This document shows, in pieces, positions 1 through 6,047 of a stretch of 64,000 nt of DNA. Position 1 is the stretch's first letter; every line of letters starts with the position of its first letter. Origin of the DNA: an uncultured Veillonellaceae bacterium (GTDB lineage: Bacteria > Bacillota > Negativicutes > Veillonellales > Dialisteraceae); the NCBI GenBank assembly GCA_958348245.1, contig CATVYJ010000009.1:1-64000 (forward strand). Reading direction: 5' to 3'. The position numbers were made by a program, and so were the translations under genes. The notes under the pieces are model-generated. The model saw nothing but the letters and a program-made list of their open reading frames with translations. It had not been told where the DNA came from and made no database searches.

Positions 1-1
1 C

Positions 2-55
2 CGTGAAGGCGGCCGCACCGTAGGCGCAGGCGTCGTCGCGAAGATCGCGAAATAA
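2..55 (+). CDS. tuf: Elongation factor Tu, C-terminal end (partial)
   Basis: Only the last 17 codons and the stop are in the window. They read REGGRTVGAGVVAKIAK, the standard end of bacterial EF-Tu, the GTPase that brings aminoacyl-tRNA to the ribosome. The gene runs in from the left edge. A strong terminator follows 17 bases after the stop, so tuf is the last gene of its transcript. The family assignment rests on this short but very conserved tail. Confidence 0.88.
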   Translation, partial: REGGRTVGAGVVAKIAK

Positions 56-72
56 GCATTGCACCGCATGAG

Positions 73-101
73 AGAGCATTCCTTCGGGAGTGCTCTTTTT
101 G
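73..101 (+). terminator. Intrinsic terminator after tuf
   Basis: A 10-bp stem (73-82 with 87-96, one G-U pair) closed by a TTCG tetraloop is followed by five T. It sits directly after the EF-Tu stop and its T-tract borders the promoter of the next gene. Confidence 0.9.
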
Positions 102-124
102 CATGCCCGCAAAGCCGGTATAAT
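99..124 (+). promoter_or_regulatory. Probable promoter of the WYL regulator
   Basis: A perfect TATAAT lies at 119-124. The only -35-like hexamer, TTGCAT at 99-104, gives a short 14-base spacer, so the -35 is uncertain. The -10 overlaps an ATG at 123, which argues against that codon as start of the downstream gene. Confidence 0.45.
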
Positions 125-149
125 GGAGAAAAACAAAGGAGGGACCGCC

Positions 150-1175
150 ATGGCCGCCGCAGACAGCTCCATCAAATATTTCCGCATTCTTGAAATGTAT
201 CTCCGCCTGCTCGACGGGGAAGTGCTCACCCGCGCGGGCGAGGCCGAGCGGTACGGCATCGACATCCGCAGCGTGCAGCGGGACATCAACGGGCTGCGCC
301 TGTTTCTGGAAAGCCAGCAGCTGGAAGGATTTTCCCAGACCGTGGAATACGACCGGAAAGCGCGCGGCTACGTGCTCCGGGGCAATAAGAAAGACCTCAC
401 ACGGGAAGAGGCGCTCGCCCTGTGCAAAATTCTCCTGGAGAGCCGGGCCTTTACGAAAGAGGAAATGGGAAGCATCGTGGACAAGATCATCCGGAGCGCC
501 GTGCCCCGCCGGGACATCGTGCCCGTGCAGCAGCTGGTGAACAACGAGAAACAGTACTACGAAGAACTGCAGCACCACGACGGCGCGCTCCTCGAAAAAA
601 TCTGGGCCATCGGCGACGCGGTGAGCGCCCGGCAGATGCTCCGCATCCGCTACGACCGGCAGAGCAAAGGGCCCGCGGAGTACGTGGTGAAACCCCTCTC
701 CATCATGTTTTCCGAGTACTACTTCTACCTCATCGCGGAGTTTGCGGACCCCGGGAAAGAAGGGCTCACGGAAGCGACGTACCGTTTCCCCTCCGTGTTC
801 CGCCTCGACCGCATCGAGAGCTACGAAGAGGGCGCGCCCTTCAAGGTGGATTACCAGAAGCGCTTCCAGAGCGGCGAAGTGCGGAAGCGCGTCTTCTACA
901 TGTTCGGCGGGCCCCTCGAGCACGTGCGCTTCGAATACACCGCGGCGGGCTCCGTGGACCACGTACTGGATCGCCTCCCCACGGCGAAGATCGTGAAGGA
1001 AACGAAGCGGGACGACGGCCGTACCACGTACGCCATCGAGGCGGAAGTGTACGGCCTCTTGGGCATCCGCCTGTGGATGCTCAGCCAGGGGGCGCAGCTC
1101 CGCGTGCTTGCGCCGGAAACGCTCGTCCGGCAGATGAAAGCCGAGCTGGAAGCCGCGATCCGGCTGTATCAGTAA
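150..1175 (+). CDS. WYL-domain transcriptional regulator
   Basis: This 341-residue protein has the layout of DeoR/YafY-type WYL regulators. A winged helix-turn-helix occupies roughly residues 5-65 (IRSVQRDINGLRLFL is the recognition region), followed by a WYL domain around residues 145-220 (MLRIRYDR, then YYFYLIAEF) and a C-terminal WCX extension. WYL domains usually sense nucleic acids or nucleotides, but the ligand and targets here are unknown. The ATG at 150 was chosen because AAAGGAGGG ends 6 bases before it, while upstream in-frame ATGs lie in or before the -10 box. It is a single gene between two terminators and has no operon partner. Confidence 0.85.
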   Translation: MAAADSSIKYFRILEMYLRLLDGEVLTRAGEAERYGIDIRSVQRDINGLRLFLESQQLEGFSQTVEYDRKARGYVLRGNKKDLTREEALALCKILLESRAFTKEEMGSIVDKIIRSAVPRRDIVPVQQLVNNEKQYYEELQHHDGALLEKIWAIGDAVSARQMLRIRYDRQSKGPAEYVVKPLSIMFSEYYFYLIAEFADPGKEGLTEATYRFPSVFRLDRIESYEEGAPFKVDYQKRFQSGEVRKRVFYMFGGPLEHVRFEYTAAGSVDHVLDRLPTAKIVKETKRDDGRTTYAIEAEVYGLLGIRLWMLSQGAQLRVLAPETLVRQMKAELEAAIRLYQ

Positions 1176-1196
1176 CTCTGTTTTAGAAAAATTTTT

Positions 1197-1229
1197 CGCC
1201 GCTTTCCTGAAGGGAGGGCGGCGTTTTTG
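1197..1229 (+). terminator. Intrinsic terminator after the WYL gene
   Basis: An inverted repeat CGCCGCTTTCC / GGAGGGCGGCG (1197-1223) is followed by TTTTT. It lies 22 bases after the stop codon. Confidence 0.8.
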
Positions 1230-1514
1230 CGCGCCCGGATTTTAGAAGAAAGGGAAGCTTCACAGCGCGCCGCAGATTTTTGTGAGACGGCCGGGCGTGT
1301 TCCCGGTGAAAAAATTTTTCTTTTTACAATTTTCATGAAATCCATACGCACGCAGGGAAAGGCGGGCGGACCGCATGCGGCGCGTAAAGCAAGAGAAAAG
1401 AAGAGGCCGCGGCGGAGCGCGCTCCGTCAGGCGGCCGTCAGCGCTTCGTCACGGGCGGGCAAATTTCCGTCAGGCAGAGAGCCCGCCGTTCCGCCCGCGC
1501 CGCGGCGGCAGCCG
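1230..1514. other. Intergenic spacer, nothing recognised
   Basis: This GC-rich stretch has short open frames on both strands, but none has a ribosome-binding site or a protein-like composition. I see no repeat or hairpin with a T-tract that would define a gene. It precedes the promoter at 1515. Confidence 0.5.
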
Positions 1515-1543
1515 TTGACGGCGCGCCCCGCCTCCGCTATAGT
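1515..1543 (+). promoter_or_regulatory. Strong sigma-A promoter of an ncRNA
   Basis: TTGACG (1515-1520), a 17-base spacer and TATAGT (1538-1543). The element closely resembles the tRNA-Val promoter at 48632: the same CCGTTGACG context, and 12 of 17 spacer bases identical on my alignment. This suggests a promoter of the stable-RNA class. Confidence 0.85.
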
Positions 1544-1548
1544 AGAAG

Positions 1549-1674
1549 CGTAAGGCACAGACAATCCTCCGCGGAAATCCGGGACGGCGGCGACTGCAAA
1601 GCGTCGACCTCTCCCCTTCAGGTCCCGGCTTTCGCAGTTCTCTGTCCGTCAGGAGACCCGCGCGGTCTCCTTTT
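1549..1674 (+). ncRNA. Candidate structured small RNA of unknown family
   Basis: About 125 bases lie between a strong promoter and a perfect intrinsic terminator, with no credible ORF. The RNA can fold into one long interrupted hairpin: GACGG/CCGTC or GGAC/GTCC near 1582-1650, GACTGC/GCAGTT (1592-1597/1634-1639), AAAGC/GCTTT (1598-1602/1628-1632) and GACCT/AGGTC (1606-1610/1620-1624). The apical loop CTCCCCTTC and an upstream CCTCC are pyrimidine-rich, like anti-Shine-Dalgarno seeds. I do not recognise it as 6S RNA, SRP RNA, tmRNA or RNase P. The real SRP RNA of this genome is at 55.6 kb. Confidence 0.65.
1652..1674 (+). terminator. Terminator of the small RNA
   Basis: GGAGACC (1652-1658) and GGTCTCC (1664-1670) form a 7-bp stem with a 5-base loop, followed by TTTT. 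Confidence 0.85.
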
Positions 1675-1712
1675 CTGCGGGCGGATATCTCCGGGGAAAT
1701 GCAGATTCCCTG

Positions 1713-1741
1713 TGGAAAAAACAGGCCGGGCGTGGTATAAT
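1713..1741 (+). promoter_or_regulatory. Possible extended -10 promoter upstream of rpmG
   Basis: TGGTATAAT (1733-1741) is an extended -10 with a weak TGGAAA -35 candidate at 1713-1718 (17-base spacer). The -10 lies in the loop of the terminator-like hairpin at 1725-1769, so transcripts starting here would lack its 5' arm. Confidence 0.4.
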
Positions 1742-1775
1742 GAGCTTACATTCGTCGGGGACGCCCGGCTTTTTT
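1725..1775 (+). terminator. Terminator-like hairpin upstream of rpmG
   Basis: GCCGGGCGT (1725-1733) pairs perfectly with ACGCCCGGC (1761-1769) and is followed by six T. The 27-base loop is long for a terminator. It would insulate rpmG from upstream transcripts. Confidence 0.6.
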
Positions 1776-1789
1776 AAGTGAAAAAATGA

Positions 1790-1819
1790 TTGACTTCATA
1801 TTTCCGGATATGCTATAAT
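1790..1819 (+). promoter_or_regulatory. Promoter of rpmG-secE-nusG
   Basis: TTGACT (1790-1795), an 18-base spacer, then TGCTATAAT with TATAAT at 1814-1819 and an extended TG. It lies 55 bases before the rpmG start. Confidence 0.88.
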
Positions 1820-1873
1820 CCGTGAGTATGTTGCAATAGGGAAAACCCGAAAAATTTGAGTGAGGTGTAAAGA

Positions 1874-2023
1874 ATGCGTGAAGGAATTACTCTTGCATGC
1901 ACCGAGTGCAAGCGCCGCAATTATCGGACGAACAAGAACAAGAAAAACAATGCAGAACGCATCGAAATGATGAAATACTGCAAATGGTGCAAGAAACACA
2001 CCCTGCATAAAGAAACCAAATAA
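1874..2023 (+). CDS. rpmG: 50S ribosomal protein L33
   Basis: A 49-residue basic protein, the usual length of bacterial L33, a component of the large ribosomal subunit near the E site. It keeps two CxxC pairs (CTEC at about 9-12 and CKWC at about 36-39), so it is the zinc-binding form of L33. The start follows GAGGTG by 6 bases. It is the first gene of an rpmG-secE-nusG run, a common bacterial order, with secE 22 bases downstream. Confidence 0.95.
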   Translation: MREGITLACTECKRRNYRTNKNKKNNAERIEMMKYCKWCKKHTLHKETK

Positions 2024-2045
2024 TTAGCGGAACTGGGGTGTAAGC

Positions 2046-2270
2046 ATGGCGAATCGTCGGCAAACAGCAGAGGAAAACAGCGCCGCATGGAATAAATTTT
2101 TCCGCGAAACCAAAGTGGAAATGAAAAAGGTCATCTGGCCTACGAAGCAGCAGCTCGGCCGGTACACCATGACCGTCATCGCCTCCGTGCTCCTCGTTTC
2201 CTGCCTGCTCGTCGCAGTGGATTTCGTTTTCATGGGCCTCTCCAAGCTGCTGGTCAGCGCAGTGGGCTGA
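2046..2270 (+). CDS. secE: Preprotein translocase subunit SecE
   Basis: A 74-residue protein of the short, single-span SecE type found in Gram-positive lineages. The N-terminal part is charged and amphipathic and contains the conserved WNKFFRETKVEMKKVIWPT region (about 18-36). One membrane helix follows at about 43-66. SecE clamps the SecY channel in the inner membrane. It has its own AACTGGGGTG ribosome-binding region and is followed 11 bases later by nusG, its usual neighbour. Confidence 0.95.
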   Translation: MANRRQTAEENSAAWNKFFRETKVEMKKVIWPTKQQLGRYTMTVIASVLLVSCLLVAVDFVFMGLSKLLVSAVG

Positions 2271-2281
2271 AAGGAGGAAGC

Positions 2282-2839
2282 ATGCCGGAAAACGAAGAAC
2301 AGATCGAGAAAAAAGAAAAGAATATACGCTGGTATGTCATTCACACCTATTCCGGCTATGAGAATAAAGTGCAGGATACGTTGACCCGCAAGGTCCATTC
2401 CATGGGCCTCGAGGACACGATCAAGCAGATTCTCCTCCCGATGCAGGACGAAGAGGAAGTCAAAGACGGCCAGAAAAAAGTCGTCTCCCGGAAAGTCTTC
2501 CCGGGCTACCTCCTCATCGAAATGGAAGTCAATGACTACAGCTGGTATGTCGTGCGGAATACGCCGGGCGTGACCGGATTCGTCGGAACGACCACCAAGC
2601 CTATCCCGCTGTCTGAAGAAGAAGTGGAGCGCATTCTCCACAAAGACAAGAAAGTCCCGGTGAAAATCACCGTCAAGGCCGGGGATGCCATCCGCATCAC
2701 CGAAGGGCCTTTCGCCGATCACGTGGCTACCGTGCTCAATGTCGCGGCTGACAAAGGCAGAATCACCGCCGAAATCAGCGCCTTTGGGCACGCTACCAAA
2801 ATAGAGCTCGAAGCGGGCTTCTTTGAACCCCTTTCGTAA
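2282..2839 (+). CDS. nusG: Transcription termination/antitermination factor NusG
   Basis: A 185-residue protein with the NGN domain (RWYVIHTYSGYENKVQ at about 16-31, then VFPGYLLIEM) and a C-terminal KOW domain (KAGDAIRITEGPFADHVATV). NusG binds RNA polymerase and modulates pausing, Rho action and transcription-translation coupling. GGAGGAAGC precedes the ATG. It closes the rpmG-secE-nusG group and is followed by the leader of rplK. Confidence 0.96.
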   Translation: MPENEEQIEKKEKNIRWYVIHTYSGYENKVQDTLTRKVHSMGLEDTIKQILLPMQDEEEVKDGQKKVVSRKVFPGYLLIEMEVNDYSWYVVRNTPGVTGFVGTTTKPIPLSEEEVERILHKDKKVPVKITVKAGDAIRITEGPFADHVATVLNVAADKGRITAEISAFGHATKIELEAGFFEPLS

Positions 2840-2945
2840 CGCTCGGTGAGGCCGGTGCGCGGAACCTCCGCCGCATCCTGCGCCTCACGTGGGAGGGCTG
2901 AGGCCCGTCTGTACCACATCCTCAAAGAGTAAGGAGGTGTCAACT
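2840..2945 (+). promoter_or_regulatory. rplK-rplA leader, probable L1-binding site
   Basis: The 106-base nusG-rplK gap has two structures. The first is a GC-rich stem-loop closed by TGAGGC/GCCTCA (2847-2852/2882-2887). The second is a GTGGGAG motif (2889-2895) facing CCAC (2914-2917). A GUGGGAG element in this position resembles the ribosomal protein L1 target by which L1 represses translation of its own operon. The assignment comes from motif and position only. Confidence 0.5.
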
Positions 2946-3371
2946 ATGGCAAAGAAAATTACCAAGGTAGTGAAACTGCAGGTTCCCGCAGGCAAAGCCA
3001 CCCCGGCTCCGCCCGTAGGCCCGGCCCTCGGCCAGGCAGGCGTGAACATCATGGCCTTCGTTAAAGACTTTAACGACCGCACCGCTCAGCAGGTGGGCCT
3101 GATCATCCCTGTAGAAATCACTGTTTTTGAAGATAGAAGCTTCACTTTCATCTGCAAAACGCCGCCCGCTGCCGTTCTCCTGAAGAAAGCAGCCGGCATC
3201 GAAACCGCTTCCGGTGAACCGAACAAGAAAAAAGTCGGCAAAGTCACCAGAGCGCAGGTCAAGGAAATCGCGGAAACGAAGATGCCTGACCTGAACGCCA
3301 ACGATGTGGAAGCAGCAATGCGCCTCATCGAAGGTACCGCCCGCAGCATGGGCATCGAAGTCGTAGACTGA
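2946..3371 (+). CDS. rplK: 50S ribosomal protein L11
   Basis: A 141-residue protein, typical for L11, which forms the GTPase-associated centre with 23S rRNA. The N-terminal region KLQVPAGKATPAPPVGPALG (about 10-29) with its proline-rich turn and the C-terminal RNA-binding domain are intact. The ATG at 2946 follows AAGGAGGTG, and an upstream in-frame codon at 2889 lies inside the leader, so I rejected it. It is followed by rplA, the standard order. Confidence 0.97.
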   Translation: MAKKITKVVKLQVPAGKATPAPPVGPALGQAGVNIMAFVKDFNDRTAQQVGLIIPVEITVFEDRSFTFICKTPPAAVLLKKAAGIETASGEPNKKKVGKVTRAQVKEIAETKMPDLNANDVEAAMRLIEGTARSMGIEVVD

Positions 3372-3422
3372 GACTGACCGTTCGTGGAAGGGCAATGTCC
3401 CGCTTACCACAAGGAGGAAACA

Positions 3423-4127
3423 ATGGCAAAACTGACAAAGAAACAGAAAGCAGCGGCAGCCATCGTTGACAGCCATACACTCTATGACCTCGACGAAGCT
3501 GTAGCACTTCTCAAGAAAGCTGCATCCGCGAAGTTCGACGAAACGGTAGAGCTTTCCTTCAATCTGAATATCAACCCGAAATACGCAGACCAGCAGCTCC
3601 GCGGCGCACTCGTTCTCCCGCACGGCACCGGCAAGACGAAGAAAGTCCTCGTCTTCGCCAAAGACCACAAGGAAGACGAAGCGAAAGCGGCAGGCGCTGA
3701 CTACGTCGGCGGCATGGAACTGGCGCAGAAAATCCAGGGCGGCTGGATGGACTTCGACGTCGTCGTAGCTACGCCGGACATGATGGGCGTCGTGGGTCGC
3801 CTCGGCCGTATCCTCGGACCGAAGGGCCTCATGCCGAACCCGAAAGTCGGCACCGTCACCCCCGACGTGACCAAAGCCGTCAACGAAATCAAAGCCGGCA
3901 AGGTCCAGTACCGCACCGACAAAGCAGGCAACATCCAGGTCGTCATCGGCAAAGTCTCCTTCGACGATGACAAACTGAAAGACAACCTGCGCGTGGTCTA
4001 CGACCACATCCTGAAGGCTCGTCCGTCCACCGTCAAAGGCGCGTACATGAAGAGCCTCACCATCTGCTCCACCATGGGCCCGGGCATCCACCTGGACATC
4101 ACCAAGGTGACGGCACCGAAAGCGTAA
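3423..4127 (+). CDS. rplA: 50S ribosomal protein L1
   Basis: A 234-residue protein with the conserved L1 core, including GRLGRILGPKGLMPNPKVGT (about 125-144) and KSLTICSTMGPG near the end. L1 builds the mobile stalk at the ribosomal E site and is a translational repressor of rplK-rplA in many bacteria. The ATG at 3423 follows AAGGAGGAAACA. The gene lies 51 bases after rplK and precedes the L10 leader. Confidence 0.97.
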   Translation: MAKLTKKQKAAAAIVDSHTLYDLDEAVALLKKAASAKFDETVELSFNLNINPKYADQQLRGALVLPHGTGKTKKVLVFAKDHKEDEAKAAGADYVGGMELAQKIQGGWMDFDVVVATPDMMGVVGRLGRILGPKGLMPNPKVGTVTPDVTKAVNEIKAGKVQYRTDKAGNIQVVIGKVSFDDDKLKDNLRVVYDHILKARPSTVKGAYMKSLTICSTMGPGIHLDITKVTAPKA

Positions 4128-4287
4128 TCCCATATTTAACACTTAGCTGAAGACCGGCGGTATGTATAATGGGCGAAAGCCCGCCTCCCGAGGCTGAATA
4201 CTGGAAAGCCAGTGTACGACCTCACCGCGGTGGGGTCGTTTTAGCTAACGTGATAAATAACAAATCCAAGAGCAGAGGAGGTGTACT
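4128..4287 (+). promoter_or_regulatory. L10 leader (autoregulatory RNA of rplJ-rplL)
   Basis: The 160-base gap between rplA and rplJ has the typical L10-leader pattern: AGCTGAAGACCGGCGG (from about 4144), GGGCGAAAGCCC and CCGAGGCTGAATACTGG, then a terminator hairpin. In Firmicutes the L10-L12 complex binds this RNA and promotes premature termination. Confidence 0.8.
4216..4242 (+). terminator. Attenuator in the L10 leader
   Basis: ACGACCTCACC / GGTGGGGTCGT forms a stable hairpin (4216-4240) followed by TTTT, 46 bases before rplJ. As part of the L10 leader it is expected to be conditional. Confidence 0.8.
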
Positions 4288-4836
4288 ATGAGCGAAGAAA
4301 AATACGAAACCAGAATCCGCCCTGAAAAAGTCGCGGTCGTGGAAGAAATGAAAGAAAAACTGAGCCGTCAGGGCGTAGTTCTCATTTCCTTCAACAAACT
4401 GACCGTCGCGGACGCTACGGCTCTCCGCCGTAAATTCCGTGAACGCGGCGTAGAATACAAGGTCATCAAAAACACGCTGACCCGCATCGCCGCCGACGAA
4501 CTGGGCCTGAACGGCCTCGACGCCTATCTGGAAGGCCCGAACGGCCTGGCGACCTGCAAAGACGATCCGGTCGCTCCGGCAGCCGTACTGAAAGAATTCA
4601 TTGCGGAAACGAAGACCGAAGCCATCACCGTCAAAGCCGGCGTGCTCGACGGCCGCGTCATCGGACCGGAAGAGATCAAGGCACTCGCCGATCTCCCGTC
4701 CAGAGAACAGCTGCTCGGCATGGTCGCAGCAACCCTGCTTGCCCCGATCTCCGGCCTGGCCCGCGCCCTCAACGGCAACATCACGAAACTCGCATACGCT
4801 CTCGAAGCTGTGCGTAAACAGAAAGAAAGCGCATAA
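4288..4836 (+). CDS. rplJ: 50S ribosomal protein L10
   Basis: A 182-residue L10, the base of the L7/L12 stalk. The N-terminal rRNA-binding part includes RRKFRERGVEYKVIKNTLTR (about 47-66). The C-terminal helix that docks L12 dimers is present (LARALNGNITKLAYALEAV). GAGGAGGTG precedes the ATG. The gene is transcribed through the L10 leader and followed after 35 bases by rplL. Confidence 0.97.
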   Translation: MSEEKYETRIRPEKVAVVEEMKEKLSRQGVVLISFNKLTVADATALRRKFRERGVEYKVIKNTLTRIAADELGLNGLDAYLEGPNGLATCKDDPVAPAAVLKEFIAETKTEAITVKAGVLDGRVIGPEEIKALADLPSREQLLGMVAATLLAPISGLARALNGNITKLAYALEAVRKQKESA

Positions 4837-4871
4837 TCTCTGCGCGTAAAAATCCAATGGAGGAACAAAAA

Positions 4872-5243
4872 ATGACAAACGAAGAAATCCTTGAAGCCAT
4901 TAGCAACATGTCCGTCCTCGAACTGAGCGAACTCGTCAAAGCCATCGAAGACAAATTCGGCGTATCCGCTGCCGCTCCGGTCGCTGTCGCTGCCGCTGCT
5001 CCGGCTGCAGGCGCTGCTGCTGAAGAAGAAAAGACCGAATTCGACGTCGTTCTCGCTTCCGCTGGCGAAAGCAAGATCCAGGTCATCAAAGTCGTCCGTG
5101 AAATCACCGGCCTCGGCCTGAAAGACGCAAAAGCCCTCGTAGACGGCGCTCCGAAGCCCGTAAAAGAAGGCGTGTCCAAAGCTGACGCTGAAGACATCAA
5201 AGGCAAGCTCGAAGCTGCCGGCGCAACCGTAGAACTGAAATAA
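4872..5243 (+). CDS. rplL: 50S ribosomal protein L7/L12
   Basis: A 123-residue protein with an N-terminal dimerisation domain, an alanine-rich hinge (about 37-55) and the factor-binding C-terminal domain (KIQVIKVVREITGLGLKDAK). It recruits translation GTPases. The ATG at 4872 was chosen over the one at 4857 because TGGAGGA precedes it at normal spacing and the protein then begins MTNEEILEAI as in the family. A terminator follows directly, so rpoB is not the next gene. Confidence 0.96.
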   Translation: MTNEEILEAISNMSVLELSELVKAIEDKFGVSAAAPVAVAAAAPAAGAAAEEEKTEFDVVLASAGESKIQVIKVVREITGLGLKDAKALVDGAPKPVKEGVSKADAEDIKGKLEAAGATVELK

Positions 5244-5264
5244 TTTCAGCCCTGCCAGAAAAGA

Positions 5265-5292
5265 AGGACTCCCGCATGGGGGTCCTTTTTTG
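5265..5292 (+). terminator. Terminator after rplL
   Basis: AGGACTCCC / GGGGGTCCT with a GCAT loop (5265-5286), followed by a T-tract. It ends the ribosomal transcript. Confidence 0.88.
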
Positions 5293-5299
5293 CGCGCCC

Positions 5300-5327
5300 T
5301 TGCATGGCGGCGGAAATGCGCTACAAT
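5300..5327 (+). promoter_or_regulatory. Promoter of the PPOX-family gene
   Basis: TTGCAT (5300-5305), a 16-base spacer and TACAAT (5322-5327). Confidence 0.7.
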
Positions 5328-5357
5328 GGAGAGAGATTGACCATGGAGGTGCATAGT

Positions 5358-5747
5358 ATGGATGAAAAAGTGAAAGCGCTGCTGCAGTCGCAGCTGTGGA
5401 GCGTCGCCACGTATGGAGACGGCGCGCCCAACGTGGTGCCCGTGGGATTCCGGGACGTCATGGACGACGGCCGCCTCGTCATCGGCGACGTATTCATGGA
5501 AACCACCGTGAAAAACGTACAGGCCAACGGACAGATCGCCGTGTCCGCATACAATGCGGAGACTAGCGAAGGCTATCAGGTAAAAGGCACCGCGGAATAC
5601 GTCACGGAAGGGCCCGTGATGGACAGGCTCCGCGCGAAGGCCGCGGAACTCTTCCACGGAGCGCTCGCCGTGAAAGGCGCGCTCCTCATCACGCCGGAAA
5701 CCGTCGTCGTCACCACGCCCGGCCCGGACAATAAAAAGACCCTGTGA
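5358..5747 (+). CDS. Pyridoxamine 5'-phosphate oxidase-fold protein
   Basis: A 129-residue cytosolic protein of the split-barrel flavin-binding family. Typical elements are LWSVATYGDGAPNVVPVGF (about 13-31), ETTVKNVQANGQIAVSAY and the QVKGTAEYV strand. Members bind FMN, F420 or haem, and many are oxidoreductases of unknown substrate. The start at 5358 follows GGAGGTGCATAGT. Earlier ATGs at 5304 and 5316 lie in the promoter. It is monocistronic, between its own promoter and a terminator. The exact reaction cannot be told from sequence. Confidence 0.8.
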   Translation: MDEKVKALLQSQLWSVATYGDGAPNVVPVGFRDVMDDGRLVIGDVFMETTVKNVQANGQIAVSAYNAETSEGYQVKGTAEYVTEGPVMDRLRAKAAELFHGALAVKGALLITPETVVVTTPGPDNKKTL

Positions 5748-5771
5748 CAGCCCGGCGAACGCCGTACAAAA

Positions 5772-5811
5772 AGAGAACCGTCTCCCGCATCTGGAGGGTT
5801 CTCTTTTTTTG
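5772..5811 (+). terminator. Terminator after the PPOX-family gene
   Basis: AGAGAACC (5772-5779) pairs with GGTTCTCT (5797-5804), and an inner CTCC/GGAG extends the stem. A T-tract follows. Confidence 0.88.
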
Positions 5812-5897
5812 CGCGGCTGACCGCGCCGGCGGAGAACCCCCTGTCATTCCCGCCTGTCCTGTATATCTTTCAACCATCTTGGCAAGGGAATCGTTCC

Positions 5898-5926
5898 TTT
5901 ACAAAGAGGCGGAATTCCATTATGAT
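5898..5926 (+). promoter_or_regulatory. Promoter of the trimeric autotransporter
   Basis: TTTACA (5898-5903), a 17-base spacer and TATGAT (5921-5926). The predicted transcript starts near 5933 and has a leader of about 115 bases. Confidence 0.75.
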
Positions 5927-5935
5927 ATAGAAAAC

Positions 5936-6047
5936 AGAAATTATTTCATTTTTTGTGAAATAATTTCTAAAGGCATACGGGGGGGGTGAAGAGCCACCCG
6001 CTCCATCCTCCTCTCGTAAAGGTATTTATGAGAGGAGGACTTTTTTC
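5936..6047 (+). promoter_or_regulatory. Structured leader that buries the adhesin ribosome-binding site
   Basis: Two perfect inverted repeats lie in the leader. AGAAATTATTTCA / TGAAATAATTTCT (5936-5948/5956-5968, 7-base loop) sits just after the promoter. TCCTCCTCTC / GAGAGGAGGA (6006-6015/6030-6039, 14-base loop) contains the Shine-Dalgarno sequence in its 3' arm and is followed by TTTTTT one base before the ATG. The second hairpin can therefore act as an RBS lock or as a terminator. No trigger is visible. Confidence 0.65.

Noticed and set aside
1227..1553. A 108-codon frame after the WYL terminator
   Set aside because: It has an Arg/Ala-rich random composition, no ribosome-binding site, and runs into the small-RNA promoter.
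1549..1674. Identification of the small RNA as 6S or SRP RNA
   Set aside because: It lacks the large open central bubble and length of 6S RNA and the GGTCCGxxAGGAAGCAGC motif of SRP RNA, which is found instead at 55.6 kb.
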